39,433 nt of DNA from JABMPO01 sp964539785. Lineage in GTDB: Bacteria; Fidelibacterota; Marinisomatia; Marinisomatales; TCS56. Position 1 is the stretch's first letter. Every line of letters begins with the position of its first letter. The translations under genes and the position numbers were made by a program. This document shows, one piece after another, positions 1-8,300 of this stretch. Below the pieces are notes generated by a model. The model did not search any database and was not told the origin of the DNA. It was given only the letters and a program-made list of their open reading frames with translations. The stretch spans positions 1 to 39,433 of the forward strand of contig CAZIJQ010000021.1 of the NCBI GenBank assembly GCA_964539785.1. Direction: 5' to 3'.

Positions 1-25
1 ATTTTAAAGATATAATCAAATTATA

Positions 26-40
26 CAAATCCGAAAGGGT
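26..40 (+). repeat. Left imperfect inverted repeat flanking tnpA
   Basis: The sequence CAAATCCGAAAGGGT matches the reverse complement of 520-534 at 12 of 15 positions. The pair brackets the transposase gene and could be end or REP-like recognition sequences. Short and AT-biased, so it may be chance. Confidence 0.3.
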
Positions 41-49
41 GGAATACTT

Positions 50-511
50 ATGGCTGGAACATTTACCCAAATTTATATCCAAGCTGTCTTTGCTGTGAAA
101 GGCCGAGCGAATTTATTGAAAAAACCCTGGCGCGAAGATGTTTTTAAATATATCTCCGGTATCATCAATAACAAGGGACACAAACCCATTATCGTGAATG
201 GCGTGCAAGACCATGTTCACATCTTTTTCGGATTAAAACCGGCCAAGGCCATTTCCGATTTAATCCGCGATGTGAAAAATAATAGTAGTAATTTTATAAA
301 TGAAAATAAGTGGCTTAGAGGTAAATTTTCCTGGCAGGCTGGCTACGGAGCCTTTTCCTATGGGCATACCCAGATTCAAAATGTTTACGAATATATTAAT
401 AATCAGGAGCAACACCACCAAGAACGAACCTTCCAGGATGAATACCTGGAATTTCTTGCTAAATACGGTCTGTCGTATGAGAAATGTTTTTTATTTGATT
501 GGCAACCGTGA
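50..511 (+). CDS. tnpA: IS200-like / REP-associated tyrosine (Y1, HUH) transposase
   Basis: A 153-aa protein of the Y1 transposase family, which cuts and rejoins single-stranded DNA through a tyrosine. The HUH metal-binding pair is visible as DHVHIFF (His55, His57), and the likely catalytic Tyr115 lies in YINNQ, the usual Y-x-x-x-Q helix. The length is normal for IS200-type TnpA, so the gene looks intact. A purine-rich stretch about 10 nt upstream (GGGTGG) may serve as ribosome binding site. There is no accessory TnpB. The gene stands alone at the window edge, just upstream of the lol genes, and is flanked by imperfect inverted 15-mers (26-40 and 520-534). It could be a mobile IS200 copy or a domesticated RAYT-type gene; the sequence alone does not separate these. 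Confidence 0.9.
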   Translation: MAGTFTQIYIQAVFAVKGRANLLKKPWREDVFKYISGIINNKGHKPIIVNGVQDHVHIFFGLKPAKAISDLIRDVKNNSSNFINENKWLRGKFSWQAGYGAFSYGHTQIQNVYEYINNQEQHHQERTFQDEYLEFLAKYGLSYEKCFLFDWQP

Positions 512-519
512 GAATGGTG

Positions 520-534
520 ACCCCTTCAGAATTG
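520..534 (-). repeat. Right imperfect inverted repeat flanking tnpA
   Basis: The reverse complement reads CAATTCTGAAGGGGT and matches 26-40 at 12 of 15 positions. It begins 9 nt after the transposase stop codon, in the gap before the lolC-like start. A weak stem (CTACC/GGTAG, 536-571) follows it. Confidence 0.3.
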
Positions 535-576
535 CTACCAATTTTCCCCAAAGGAAATGCTTGGTTAGGTAGATAG

Positions 577-1779
577 ATGAATCTGCCCCTCAGAATCGCT
601 CTGCGCCACCTGAAGACGCCTCAAAAAGCTGGCTTTACCCGTTATGCTGGGGTAATGGCGATTGTTGGATTGGGACTTGGCATTGCGGCATTAGTCCTCA
701 CATTCAGCATTCTCAATGGTTTTGAGCGCACCCTGTCGAATAAATTGACCGAGTTTGATGGTCACATTCGCATCGAGCATTTCATGGATGCACCAGTGCT
801 ACAGAATGATCCCATGTTAGACAGCGCTTTAAGCCAGATCGCGGTACAGTTTCAATCGCTGGAATATATTCAGAAACCGGCCATCCTGAGACGGGGTCAG
901 CAGGCTGAAGGAGTAATAGTTGAAGCTTATTCCGATTTCAATGAAATACCCGGTCTTAATACTCGATTGGTTAGCGGTAATCTGAATTCCGGGGATGGGA
1001 TAATTATCGGGCAGGAACTGGCTACTAAGCTCGATCTGGACATCAATGACCAGTTAGTTTTATTCGATATCAGTAACTTGCAAAATGTGTCCAGCAATCG
1101 TCGAATGGGACAATATGAGATAATTGGTATTTATCATTCCGGTTTACAGGAATATGATGAAACCATGGTTTATATCGCTTTGTCTGCCGCCCAGCGATTA
1201 TTCGGAATGAAAGATAAAGTAACTGGTCAGGTTCTTTTTTTAACAGATGTGGCAGCAGTTGGTGAGGTTGCCCAGCAATTGGAAAATTATCTGGGTTATC
1301 CTTATTTTGTATTGACTTGGTTGGAGAAGCATCGCATCCTTTTTGAATGGCTATCGGTGCAGAAATGGCCAATTTTAATAATTTTTGGCATGATTGCCCT
1401 CGTTGGGGTGGTCAATATAATTTCAGCTTTGGCCATGATCGTAATTGAGAAAATACGCGAAATTGGTATTCTTAAATCCATGGGGCTATCCCGTAAAACA
1501 ATCAGGAAAGTGTTTTTAATCGAAGGTGGAATAATTGGATTGGCCGGTTCCGGTGGCGGTGCATTAACTGCTGTTTTAATCGCCTGGGTACAGCACAGAT
1601 TTCAAATACTTACAATTCCCGAGGAAGTATATTTTATGGATCATGTGCCGGTATATCTTGATATTGGTACAGTATCTATATTTATTGTTGCCGGTGTGGT
1701 TGCAGCATTAGCTGCATCTCTATGGCCTACCAACAAAGCGGCGGTAATCAATCCGGCCGGAGCTGTTCGCTACGAATGA
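577..1779 (+). CDS. lolC: LolC/LolE-type ABC transporter permease (first copy)
   Basis: A 400-aa inner-membrane permease of the FtsX/MacB superfamily, expected to work in release of lipoproteins from the inner membrane toward the outer membrane. The order is one N-terminal membrane segment (about residues 25-45, following an ALRHLKT motif and a Gly-rich stretch), a periplasmic domain of about 200 residues, then three C-terminal membrane segments (about 262-290, 315-340, 365-390). The cytoplasmic loop KIREIGILKSMG is the typical ATPase-contact signature of this family. It overlaps the next permease by ATGA and is followed by a LolD ATPase, which supports the Lol assignment. Which of the two permeases equals LolC or LolE cannot be told from sequence alone; a MacB-like exporter is a less likely alternative. 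Confidence 0.85.
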   Translation: MNLPLRIALRHLKTPQKAGFTRYAGVMAIVGLGLGIAALVLTFSILNGFERTLSNKLTEFDGHIRIEHFMDAPVLQNDPMLDSALSQIAVQFQSLEYIQKPAILRRGQQAEGVIVEAYSDFNEIPGLNTRLVSGNLNSGDGIIIGQELATKLDLDINDQLVLFDISNLQNVSSNRRMGQYEIIGIYHSGLQEYDETMVYIALSAAQRLFGMKDKVTGQVLFLTDVAAVGEVAQQLENYLGYPYFVLTWLEKHRILFEWLSVQKWPILIIFGMIALVGVVNIISALAMIVIEKIREIGILKSMGLSRKTIRKVFLIEGGIIGLAGSGGGALTAVLIAWVQHRFQILTIPEEVYFMDHVPVYLDIGTVSIFIVAGVVAALAASLWPTNKAAVINPAGAVRYE

Positions 1780-2969
1780 AACTGGTAACTTTAATAGCCC
1801 GGCGTTTTATGTTAGGCGGGAAAGGAGCAGGTCCAAGTCGTTTTACCGGCTTGATTGCCGTTATCGGGTTGGCAGTCGGTTGTTTTGCCCTGATTATTTC
1901 ACTTGCTGTTTTAAATGGTTTTGAATCTCGTGTCACTGGTAAGGTCATTGGTTTTGAGGGTGATTTAAGAATCAGTGTGCGGGATCCGGCTTTGGATCTG
2001 GCTGCCCATGTGAACCAGATGGTCGATTCGGGGATTATCAGGGCCGGAATGCCTTACATGGAGCGCAAGGGTGTAATTATCAACGATTACAATTCTAATC
2101 GGATGGTCACAATAAAAGCCGTAGAATTTGATAAGATCCTGGAATTTTATGATTTGGGCTTGGATACTATTGAGGCTGATAATGGTGTTCTGGTTGGCCA
2201 TTTACTTGCCCAGAGAATGAATATATTGACTGGTGATTACATAAAAATCATGAGTCCCATCGATACTCCCATGGGTTTTGGTCTGCCAAGAATCTTACGC
2301 TTGCCGGTGGCCGGAATTTTCCGGGCTGAAGTACTGGATTACGATGATAAGCAGATTTTCATTCCTTTGTCTGCTGGAAGATATATTTTTACCAGAAAAC
2401 AGACAATTGATGGGATTGATTTGCGTTATATGCCTAATGCCCAATCCGCTACCGTAACAAATGAAATAAAGGCTAATTTACCACAAGGTGCAATAGCTCG
2501 AAGCTGGGCGGAGATTCACCAGGGATTATTCAGTGCCATGCGGATGGAAAGAATCGGCGCCATAATTGTATTAAGTCTGATCATTATTGTAGCCTCATTT
2601 AATCTGGCCTCAACTTTAGCTTTAATTACTTACCAGAAAGTACGTGAAATTGGTATATTACGTACTATGGGCATGACTAAAATCGGAATTAGAAATGTGC
2701 TGGTGATACAAGGCTTAATGATTGGTGGTATTGGTGCTGTTGTTGGAATAAGCGTAGCTTTAATTATTGTATTTATTCAGCAATGGACTGGATTCATTCC
2801 CTTACCGGCCGAGATATATGTGATCAAAGCGGTACCCATGGTACTGTATTTGAAAGATCTGATTTTAGTCCCGTTGATTGCTTTTTCACTCATACTTGTT
2901 GCCGCAAATGTAGCGGGCAAACGGGCAATTCAAATTCAACCCAAAGATGCGGTTCAACTGGAAAAATGA
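1776..2969 (+). CDS. lolE: LolC/LolE-type ABC transporter permease (second copy)
   Basis: A 397-aa permease paralogous to the preceding one: N-terminal membrane segment, long periplasmic domain, and three C-terminal membrane segments. The coupling loop YQKVREIGILRTMGMT is clear near residue 288. I start it at ATG 1776, giving MKLVTLIARRFM. That start overlaps the upstream stop by ATGA and gives the usual N-terminus; an in-frame ATG 54 nt upstream would add 18 residues that do not look like the family. It overlaps lolD in the same way, so the three products should be made in stoichiometric coupling. A two-permease system matches heterodimeric LolCE. Confidence 0.85.
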   Translation: MKLVTLIARRFMLGGKGAGPSRFTGLIAVIGLAVGCFALIISLAVLNGFESRVTGKVIGFEGDLRISVRDPALDLAAHVNQMVDSGIIRAGMPYMERKGVIINDYNSNRMVTIKAVEFDKILEFYDLGLDTIEADNGVLVGHLLAQRMNILTGDYIKIMSPIDTPMGFGLPRILRLPVAGIFRAEVLDYDDKQIFIPLSAGRYIFTRKQTIDGIDLRYMPNAQSATVTNEIKANLPQGAIARSWAEIHQGLFSAMRMERIGAIIVLSLIIIVASFNLASTLALITYQKVREIGILRTMGMTKIGIRNVLVIQGLMIGGIGAVVGISVALIIVFIQQWTGFIPLPAEIYVIKAVPMVLYLKDLILVPLIAFSLILVAANVAGKRAIQIQPKDAVQLEK

Positions 2970-3634
2970 TATTACAAGCGGAAAATATTGTAAAAACCTA
3001 TACTAATGGTATTAAACGTCTGACAGTATTAGATGGTGTTAATTTATCGATCGGGGCCGGTGATATAATCACAATCATGGGTCCATCGGGATCGGGGAAA
3101 TCCACTCTATTGAATATATTGGGAACGTTGGATAAACCAACTTCAGGCACTGTGGTTATCGATGGCAATGATATTTCTGCCATGCCTGATAGAGATATAT
3201 CGGTTTTGCGTAATAATTACATCGGATTTGTATTCCAGTTTCACCACTTACTACCGGAATTCACGGCGTTGGAAAATATATTAATTCCGTTGATGATATC
3301 CGGGATAGCCAAGCCTGATCGATCACGGGCTTTGGAATTATTGGATTATGTAGGGCTGACCGAGCGTATGGATCACTACCCGGCCGAGCTGTCAGGGGGG
3401 GAGCGTTCGCGAATTGCAGTGCTCAGGGCATTGATCAACCAGCCCAAGATCATTTTTGCTGATGAGCCAACCGGGAACCTGGATGAAAATAATGCGTCCA
3501 AATTGATAGAATTATTAAAAAAAATAAATACTGATTTTGAGCATTCGATAATATTAACAACTCATAATCCGGTTGTTGCTCAAATTGGAAATGTTAACCT
3601 TACTTTAGAGGCGGGGAAAATAAAAACAGGCTAA
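2966..3634 (+). CDS. lolD: LolD-type lipoprotein-releasing ABC transporter ATPase
   Basis: A 222-aa ATP-binding subunit that would power the LolCE-type permeases. Visible motifs are Walker A GPSGSGKST, Q-loop FVFQFHHLLPEF, signature LSGGE, Walker B IIFADEPTGNLDE and the H-loop LTTHN. I start at ATG 2966, which overlaps the upstream stop by ATGA and yields MILQAENIVKTY, the standard LolD beginning. A longer upstream frame exists but lies inside lolE and is not family-like. The Q-loop and length fit the LolD/MacB/FtsE clade; the permease neighbours favour LolD. Confidence 0.9.
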   Translation: MILQAENIVKTYTNGIKRLTVLDGVNLSIGAGDIITIMGPSGSGKSTLLNILGTLDKPTSGTVVIDGNDISAMPDRDISVLRNNYIGFVFQFHHLLPEFTALENILIPLMISGIAKPDRSRALELLDYVGLTERMDHYPAELSGGERSRIAVLRALINQPKIIFADEPTGNLDENNASKLIELLKKINTDFEHSIILTTHNPVVAQIGNVNLTLEAGKIKTG

Positions 3635-3648
3635 ATTGAATCAAAAAC

Positions 3649-3661
3649 CTTAACCGTTAAG
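3649..3661. repeat. 13-nt palindrome upstream of clpC
   Basis: CTTAAC-C-GTTAAG, perfect 6-bp arms around one base, ends 9 nt before the clpC start in the 36-nt lolD-clpC gap. It could be a repressor site or a small hairpin at the ribosome binding region; it may also be chance in AT-rich DNA. Confidence 0.25.
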
Positions 3662-3670
3662 AAATCAGCA

Positions 3671-6133
3671 ATGAAAGAAAATTTTTCCAAAAGAATCCAG
3701 AATATTATGAAATATGCCCGCGAAGAGGCGATTCGTCTGGGACATAGTTATGTGGGATCAGAACATTTATTGCTGGGTTTGTTTCGGGAAGGTTATGGCA
3801 ATTCGATCAAGATTTTAGCAGCATTTGGCTGCCAACAGGATGCAATTCGATCTAAAATAATCGATTTGGTGAAATCGGCTGGCGGTACCATGACTCTGGG
3901 GCATATCCCTTTAACGAGACGTGCGGAACGAATTTTGAGAAATGCTTATGCGGAAGCTATTGATCTGGGAGCTCAAAAAGCTGAAGATGAACATCTGCTG
4001 CTATCAATGTTGAAAGAATCCGATGGAATCGCTTATGATGTTTTGACAGCTTTCAATATCGATTACAATTCTGTTCGTGGCTATATAAAGAAAGGTAGTA
4101 CTCAACCGGCGGGTATTGCATCAGCTGTTACATCTGACAAAACTGAAAAAACCACTACCAAAGCGCTTGACCAATACTCCCGGGATATCACCCGGCTGGC
4201 GCGGGAAAACCAATTAGATCCGGTAATCGGACGTGAAAAAGAAATTGAACGCGTGGCCCAGATATTAACCCGCCGTAAGAAAAATAATCCTGTATTAATT
4301 GGCGAGCCGGGAGTTGGAAAAACCGCTATAATCGAGGGCTTGGCTCAGCGGATCATCAACAAAACCGTACCACGCCTGTTATACAATCAGCGCATTCTTT
4401 CACTCGATTTGGCAGCACTCATTGCCGGTACCAAATACCGCGGCCAATTTGAAGAACGAATGAAAACCATTATGGTTGAGTTAGAATCAAATTCTGATTT
4501 AATTCTGTTTATCGATGAATTACACACTCTGGTGGGAGCTGGCAGCGCTTCCGGGTCGTTAGACGCTTCAAATATGTTCAAGCCTGCTTTGGCCCGTGGC
4601 GATATACATTGTATCGGGGCGACTACGCTGGACGAATATCGTAAAAATATTGAAAAAGATGGAGCCCTTGAACGACGTTTCCAGAAAATAATGATTAATC
4701 CACCATCGGTTAAAGAATCATTGCAAATCCTGAATGGATTAAAATCACATTATGAACAGCATCATAACGTAGTTTTTGAAGACCAGGCGATTGCGGCTTG
4801 TGTTCATTTATCTGATCGTTATATCAGTGACAAATATCTCCCGGATAAAGCCATCGATATTATGGATGAAGCCGGTGCTCGCGCCCATATGCTGAATGTC
4901 AATGTACCAGATAAAATTATTAAGATTGAAAAAAAAATTGAAAATGTCAGGATCAAAAAAGAATTGGTGGTTGCCGATCAACGTTTCGAAGATGCCGCCT
5001 TACTGCGGGACCGGGAACGAAAATTACAGGAACAATTAGCAGACGAACAGAAGCTATGGGTCGAGGAGGATAAAAATAATCCGGTCATAATCACTGAAGA
5101 GCAAATTGCTGAAGTTGTGTCGGCAGTTACTGGTATTCCGTTAACCAAAGTTGCTCAAAATGAATCTGAGAAATTGCTGGAAATGAAGCTTGGTTTGCAT
5201 AAATATATTGTCGGTCAGGATCAGGCTATCGAGGGTTTGACACACTCAATTCAGCGTTCACGAGCAGGGTTAAAAAATCCACAGCGGCCAATTGGTGTTT
5301 TCCTCTTTTTGGGACCAACCGGAGTAGGCAAAACTGAAATGGCCAAAGCACTGGCAAAATATTTATTCACTCAGTCAGAAGCATTGATCAAATTGGATAT
5401 GTCTGAATATGGTGAACGTTTCTCGGTTTCTCGGATGATTGGAGCCCCGCCCGGATATGTGGGCTATGAGGAAGGGGGCGAACTGACAGAACGAGTTCGG
5501 AGAAATCCTTATTCCGTGATTTTATTTGACGAAATCGAAAAGGCTCATTCAGACGTCTATAACGTGCTATTACAATTATTTGATGAAGGCCGACTGACTG
5601 ATGGTCTTGGAAGAAAAATCGATTTTAAAAATACTATAATTATTATGACTTCCAACGCTGGTTCGCGGGAAATAATGGCTGGTTCCAATATTGGTTTTAT
5701 TGAATCATCTGATCAGACTGATTATGAAAGCTTGAAGCAAAAATCACTCGATCATGTTGAAAAACACTTCAATCCTGAATTTATCAACCGGATTGATGAA
5801 ATTATTGTTTTTCATGCTCTCTCAAGAGAAAATGCCCAGAATATTATTAATATACAATTAGAGGACGTGCTTGGAAATCTGGCTAGAATGGATATGTCAC
5901 TTTTCTTAACTAAACGGGCGCGTACACAACTTTTAGAGCGTGGATTTAATCATGAATACGGAGCCCGCTATTTAAGGCGTGAAATCCAAGTATCAATTGA
6001 AGATGTTCTATCAGAAAAAATCCTGCGAAAAAAGTTTTCAGCCGGTTCAGCCATAAAAATTGATTTTGTAAAAGACCATTTTATTTTTACTGACAAAAAG
6101 AAGGTGCAGAAGACCCGTAAGAATAAGGTTTAG
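3671..6133 (+). CDS. clpC: ClpC AAA+ unfoldase, ATPase subunit of Clp protease
   Basis: An 820-aa Hsp100 chaperone that unfolds proteins for ClpP or disaggregates them in the cytoplasm. Order of parts: two Clp_N repeats (about residues 1-145), first AAA+ domain with Walker A GEPGVGKT (about 211-218), a UVR-type coiled segment (about 418-455, DQRFEDAALLRDRE), second AAA+ domain with GPTGVGKT (about 548-555), and a C-terminal ClpB_D2-small domain. A short middle domain with UVR identifies ClpC rather than ClpB. The loop NIGF near residue 674 fits the hydrophobic-Gly-Phe tripeptide used to dock ClpP. No clpP lies in the window. The Lys/Arg-rich tail of about 15 residues is variable in the family. 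It follows lolD by 36 nt and may be read through from it. Confidence 0.93.
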   Translation: MKENFSKRIQNIMKYAREEAIRLGHSYVGSEHLLLGLFREGYGNSIKILAAFGCQQDAIRSKIIDLVKSAGGTMTLGHIPLTRRAERILRNAYAEAIDLGAQKAEDEHLLLSMLKESDGIAYDVLTAFNIDYNSVRGYIKKGSTQPAGIASAVTSDKTEKTTTKALDQYSRDITRLARENQLDPVIGREKEIERVAQILTRRKKNNPVLIGEPGVGKTAIIEGLAQRIINKTVPRLLYNQRILSLDLAALIAGTKYRGQFEERMKTIMVELESNSDLILFIDELHTLVGAGSASGSLDASNMFKPALARGDIHCIGATTLDEYRKNIEKDGALERRFQKIMINPPSVKESLQILNGLKSHYEQHHNVVFEDQAIAACVHLSDRYISDKYLPDKAIDIMDEAGARAHMLNVNVPDKIIKIEKKIENVRIKKELVVADQRFEDAALLRDRERKLQEQLADEQKLWVEEDKNNPVIITEEQIAEVVSAVTGIPLTKVAQNESEKLLEMKLGLHKYIVGQDQAIEGLTHSIQRSRAGLKNPQRPIGVFLFLGPTGVGKTEMAKALAKYLFTQSEALIKLDMSEYGERFSVSRMIGAPPGYVGYEEGGELTERVRRNPYSVILFDEIEKAHSDVYNVLLQLFDEGRLTDGLGRKIDFKNTIIIMTSNAGSREIMAGSNIGFIESSDQTDYESLKQKSLDHVEKHFNPEFINRIDEIIVFHALSRENAQNIINIQLEDVLGNLARMDMSLFLTKRARTQLLERGFNHEYGARYLRREIQVSIEDVLSEKILRKKFSAGSAIKIDFVKDHFIFTDKKKVQKTRKNKV

Positions 6134-6298
6134 ATATACAAATTCATTTTTTGTTAGTAATAATAAAAATATGATGATTTTCTGCCATATATAGCCACCT
6201 TATCAATTATTCTGACAAAAGGACGCAAAATGTACTGAGGCATATTTATTGTTCTGACATGATTAAAATTTATTTGAATTCGAATCAGGAGAAACATT

Positions 6299-8206
6299 AT
6301 GTCAAAAATAATTGGAATTGACTTGGGAACCACAAATTCCTGCGTGGCCGTATTAGAAGGCGGAGAACCAACGATAATAACTAACCCAGAGGGTGGCCGG
6401 ACAACCCCATCAGTGGTTGCTTTCACTAAGAATGATGAGCGACTTGTGGGACAACCAGCCAAGCGTCAGGCGGTTACTAATTCACAAAATACGGTTTTTT
6501 CTATTAAACGCTTCATGGGTAGAGCTTTTGATGAAGTAGGTACCGAACTTGGTGAAGTTCCTTATAAAGTGAAAAAACAATCGGGTGCCGGTCTTTCGGT
6601 CGAAGCCGGAGATAAAAATTATACTCCCCCCGAGATAAGCGGAATGATATTACAAAAGCTTAAGCAAATGGCCGAAGAGCATCTGGGAACGAAAGTAACT
6701 GATGCTGTAATAACCGTTCCAGCCTATTTCAACGACTCACAGCGCCAGGCTACCAAGGATGCCGGGAAGATTGCAGGTCTGAATGTCAGACGAATTATCA
6801 ATGAACCGACTGCCGCGTCTTTGAGCTACGGGCTTGATAAGAAAAAAGATGAAAAAATCGCCGTTTTTGATCTCGGTGGCGGAACATTTGATATATCCAT
6901 TCTTGAGCTTGGTGATGGTGTTTTTGAAGTTAAGTCCACCAATGGCGATACTCATTTAGGTGGCGATGATTTTGATCAAGTGATGATCGACTGGATTGCG
7001 GATGAATTTCAGAAGAGCGATGGCATTGATTTAAGAAAAGACCCCATGGCCTTACAGCGTTTAAAAGAAGCCGGAGAAAGCGCCAAGAAAGAATTATCCA
7101 GTTCAAAGCAGACTGAAATCAATTTACCATTTATTACCGCTGATACTGCTGGTCCCAAACATCTGAATCTCAGTCTCACACGGGCAAAATTTGAAGAACT
7201 GGTCCGGCACTTGGTTGAACGGACAATTGCACCTTGTAAGAAAGCTATAAAAGATGCCGGTCTGAAAGTTTCGGAAATTGATGAAGTTATTTTAGTCGGT
7301 GGTTCGACCAGAATTCCCATGGTTCAGGAAAAGGTCAAGGAAATATTCAAAAAAGAACCGAATCGAAGTGTAAACCCTGATGAAGTAGTAGCATTAGGTG
7401 CCGCAATTCAAGGTGGAGTTCTGGCTGGTGAGGTCGATGATATTTTATTGCTCGATGTGACCCCATTGTCACTTGGCATTGAAACGCTCGGCAGTGTTAG
7501 CACCAAATTGATTGAGCGGAACACTACTATTCCCAGTAAAAAATCACAAATATTCAGTACAGCCGCAGACAGCCAAACCACGGTAGAGATTCATGTTTTG
7601 CAGGGTGAGCGTGAAATGGCAGCTGATAATAAAACAATTGGCCGGTTCCATCTGGATGGGATTCCGCCTGCCCCGCGTGGTATTCCGCAAATCGAGGTAA
7701 CTTTCGATATCGATGCCAATGGTATTTTAAAAGTTCATGCTAAAGATAAAGCCACTGGTAAAGAACAGAGTATCCGGATTGAAGCTTCCAGCGGAATTAG
7801 TGAATCTGAAATTGATAAAATGATGAATGATGCCAAGAAACATGAGGTAGAGGATAAGTCAAAACGAGAAGCAATTGATTTGAAAAATCAGGCTGATCAG
7901 ATGGTATATCAAACTGAGAAAAATATTACCGATATGGGTGATAAACTCAGTGAAGATGATAAAAAGCAACTGGAAGACAAAGTTGCAGCACTTAAGAAAG
8001 CCAGCGAAGGTTCCAATAGTGACGATATAAAACGTACATTGGATGACCTGACAAAAACCTGGAGTGATATTTCTTCTAAAATGTATGAGGCTACTAAAGA
8101 TCAGACCCCACCAGAGGCTGAACCGCAGACAGATGCCCCGAGCAGCAAGCAAACCAAAAAAGGTGATGGTGAGATTGAAGATGCTGACTTTGAAGTCGTT
8201 GATTAA
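6299..8206 (+). CDS. dnaK: Chaperone protein DnaK (Hsp70)
   Basis: A 635-aa Hsp70 that binds exposed hydrophobic peptides in an ATP cycle, normally with DnaJ and GrpE, neither of which is in this window. The N-terminal phosphate-binding signature IGIDLGTTNSCVAV, the second signature VFDLGGGTFDISIL and the third VILVGGSTRIPMVQ are all intact, as are the substrate-binding domain and lid. It ends in the acidic EIEDADFEVVD tail typical of bacterial DnaK. A good ribosome binding site (AGGAGAAAC) precedes ATG 6299. It sits alone between a 165-nt upstream gap and a strong terminator, so it is probably monocistronic. I found no CIRCE operator in the upstream gap. Confidence 0.97.
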   Translation: MSKIIGIDLGTTNSCVAVLEGGEPTIITNPEGGRTTPSVVAFTKNDERLVGQPAKRQAVTNSQNTVFSIKRFMGRAFDEVGTELGEVPYKVKKQSGAGLSVEAGDKNYTPPEISGMILQKLKQMAEEHLGTKVTDAVITVPAYFNDSQRQATKDAGKIAGLNVRRIINEPTAASLSYGLDKKKDEKIAVFDLGGGTFDISILELGDGVFEVKSTNGDTHLGGDDFDQVMIDWIADEFQKSDGIDLRKDPMALQRLKEAGESAKKELSSSKQTEINLPFITADTAGPKHLNLSLTRAKFEELVRHLVERTIAPCKKAIKDAGLKVSEIDEVILVGGSTRIPMVQEKVKEIFKKEPNRSVNPDEVVALGAAIQGGVLAGEVDDILLLDVTPLSLGIETLGSVSTKLIERNTTIPSKKSQIFSTAADSQTTVEIHVLQGEREMAADNKTIGRFHLDGIPPAPRGIPQIEVTFDIDANGILKVHAKDKATGKEQSIRIEASSGISESEIDKMMNDAKKHEVEDKSKREAIDLKNQADQMVYQTEKNITDMGDKLSEDDKKQLEDKVAALKKASEGSNSDDIKRTLDDLTKTWSDISSKMYEATKDQTPPEAEPQTDAPSSKQTKKGDGEIEDADFEVVD

Positions 8207-8230
8207 TTCTTTCTGAAATACAGTTTAATT

Positions 8231-8256
8231 GAGCGGGATTTTTTCCCGCTCTTTTT
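8231..8256 (+). terminator. Rho-independent terminator after dnaK
   Basis: GAGCGGGA (8231-8238) pairs perfectly with TCCCGCTC (8244-8251) around a T5 loop and is followed by TTTTT. It lies 24 nt after the dnaK stop. Confidence 0.93.
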
Positions 8257-8285
8257 GTATTTGGAACTATTGCAAGTTAACTTTA
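8255..8285 (+). promoter_or_regulatory. Possible Bacteroidota-type promoter for tamB
   Basis: TTG (8255-8257), a 20-nt spacer and TAACTTTA (8278-8285) resemble the TTG / TAnnTTTG pattern seen better elsewhere in this window, with one mismatch and a spacer one base shorter. It overlaps the T-run of the dnaK terminator. Start of transcription would be near 8292, leaving a very short leader before ATG 8301. Confidence 0.22.
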
Positions 8286-8300
8286 TTGCTTTAGTAACCG

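Noticed and set aside
6134..6298. CIRCE (HrcA) operator or other heat-shock element before dnaK.
   Set aside because: No TTAGCACTC/GAGTGCTAA pair and no convincing TAnnTTTG promoter at the standard spacing; only partial matches.
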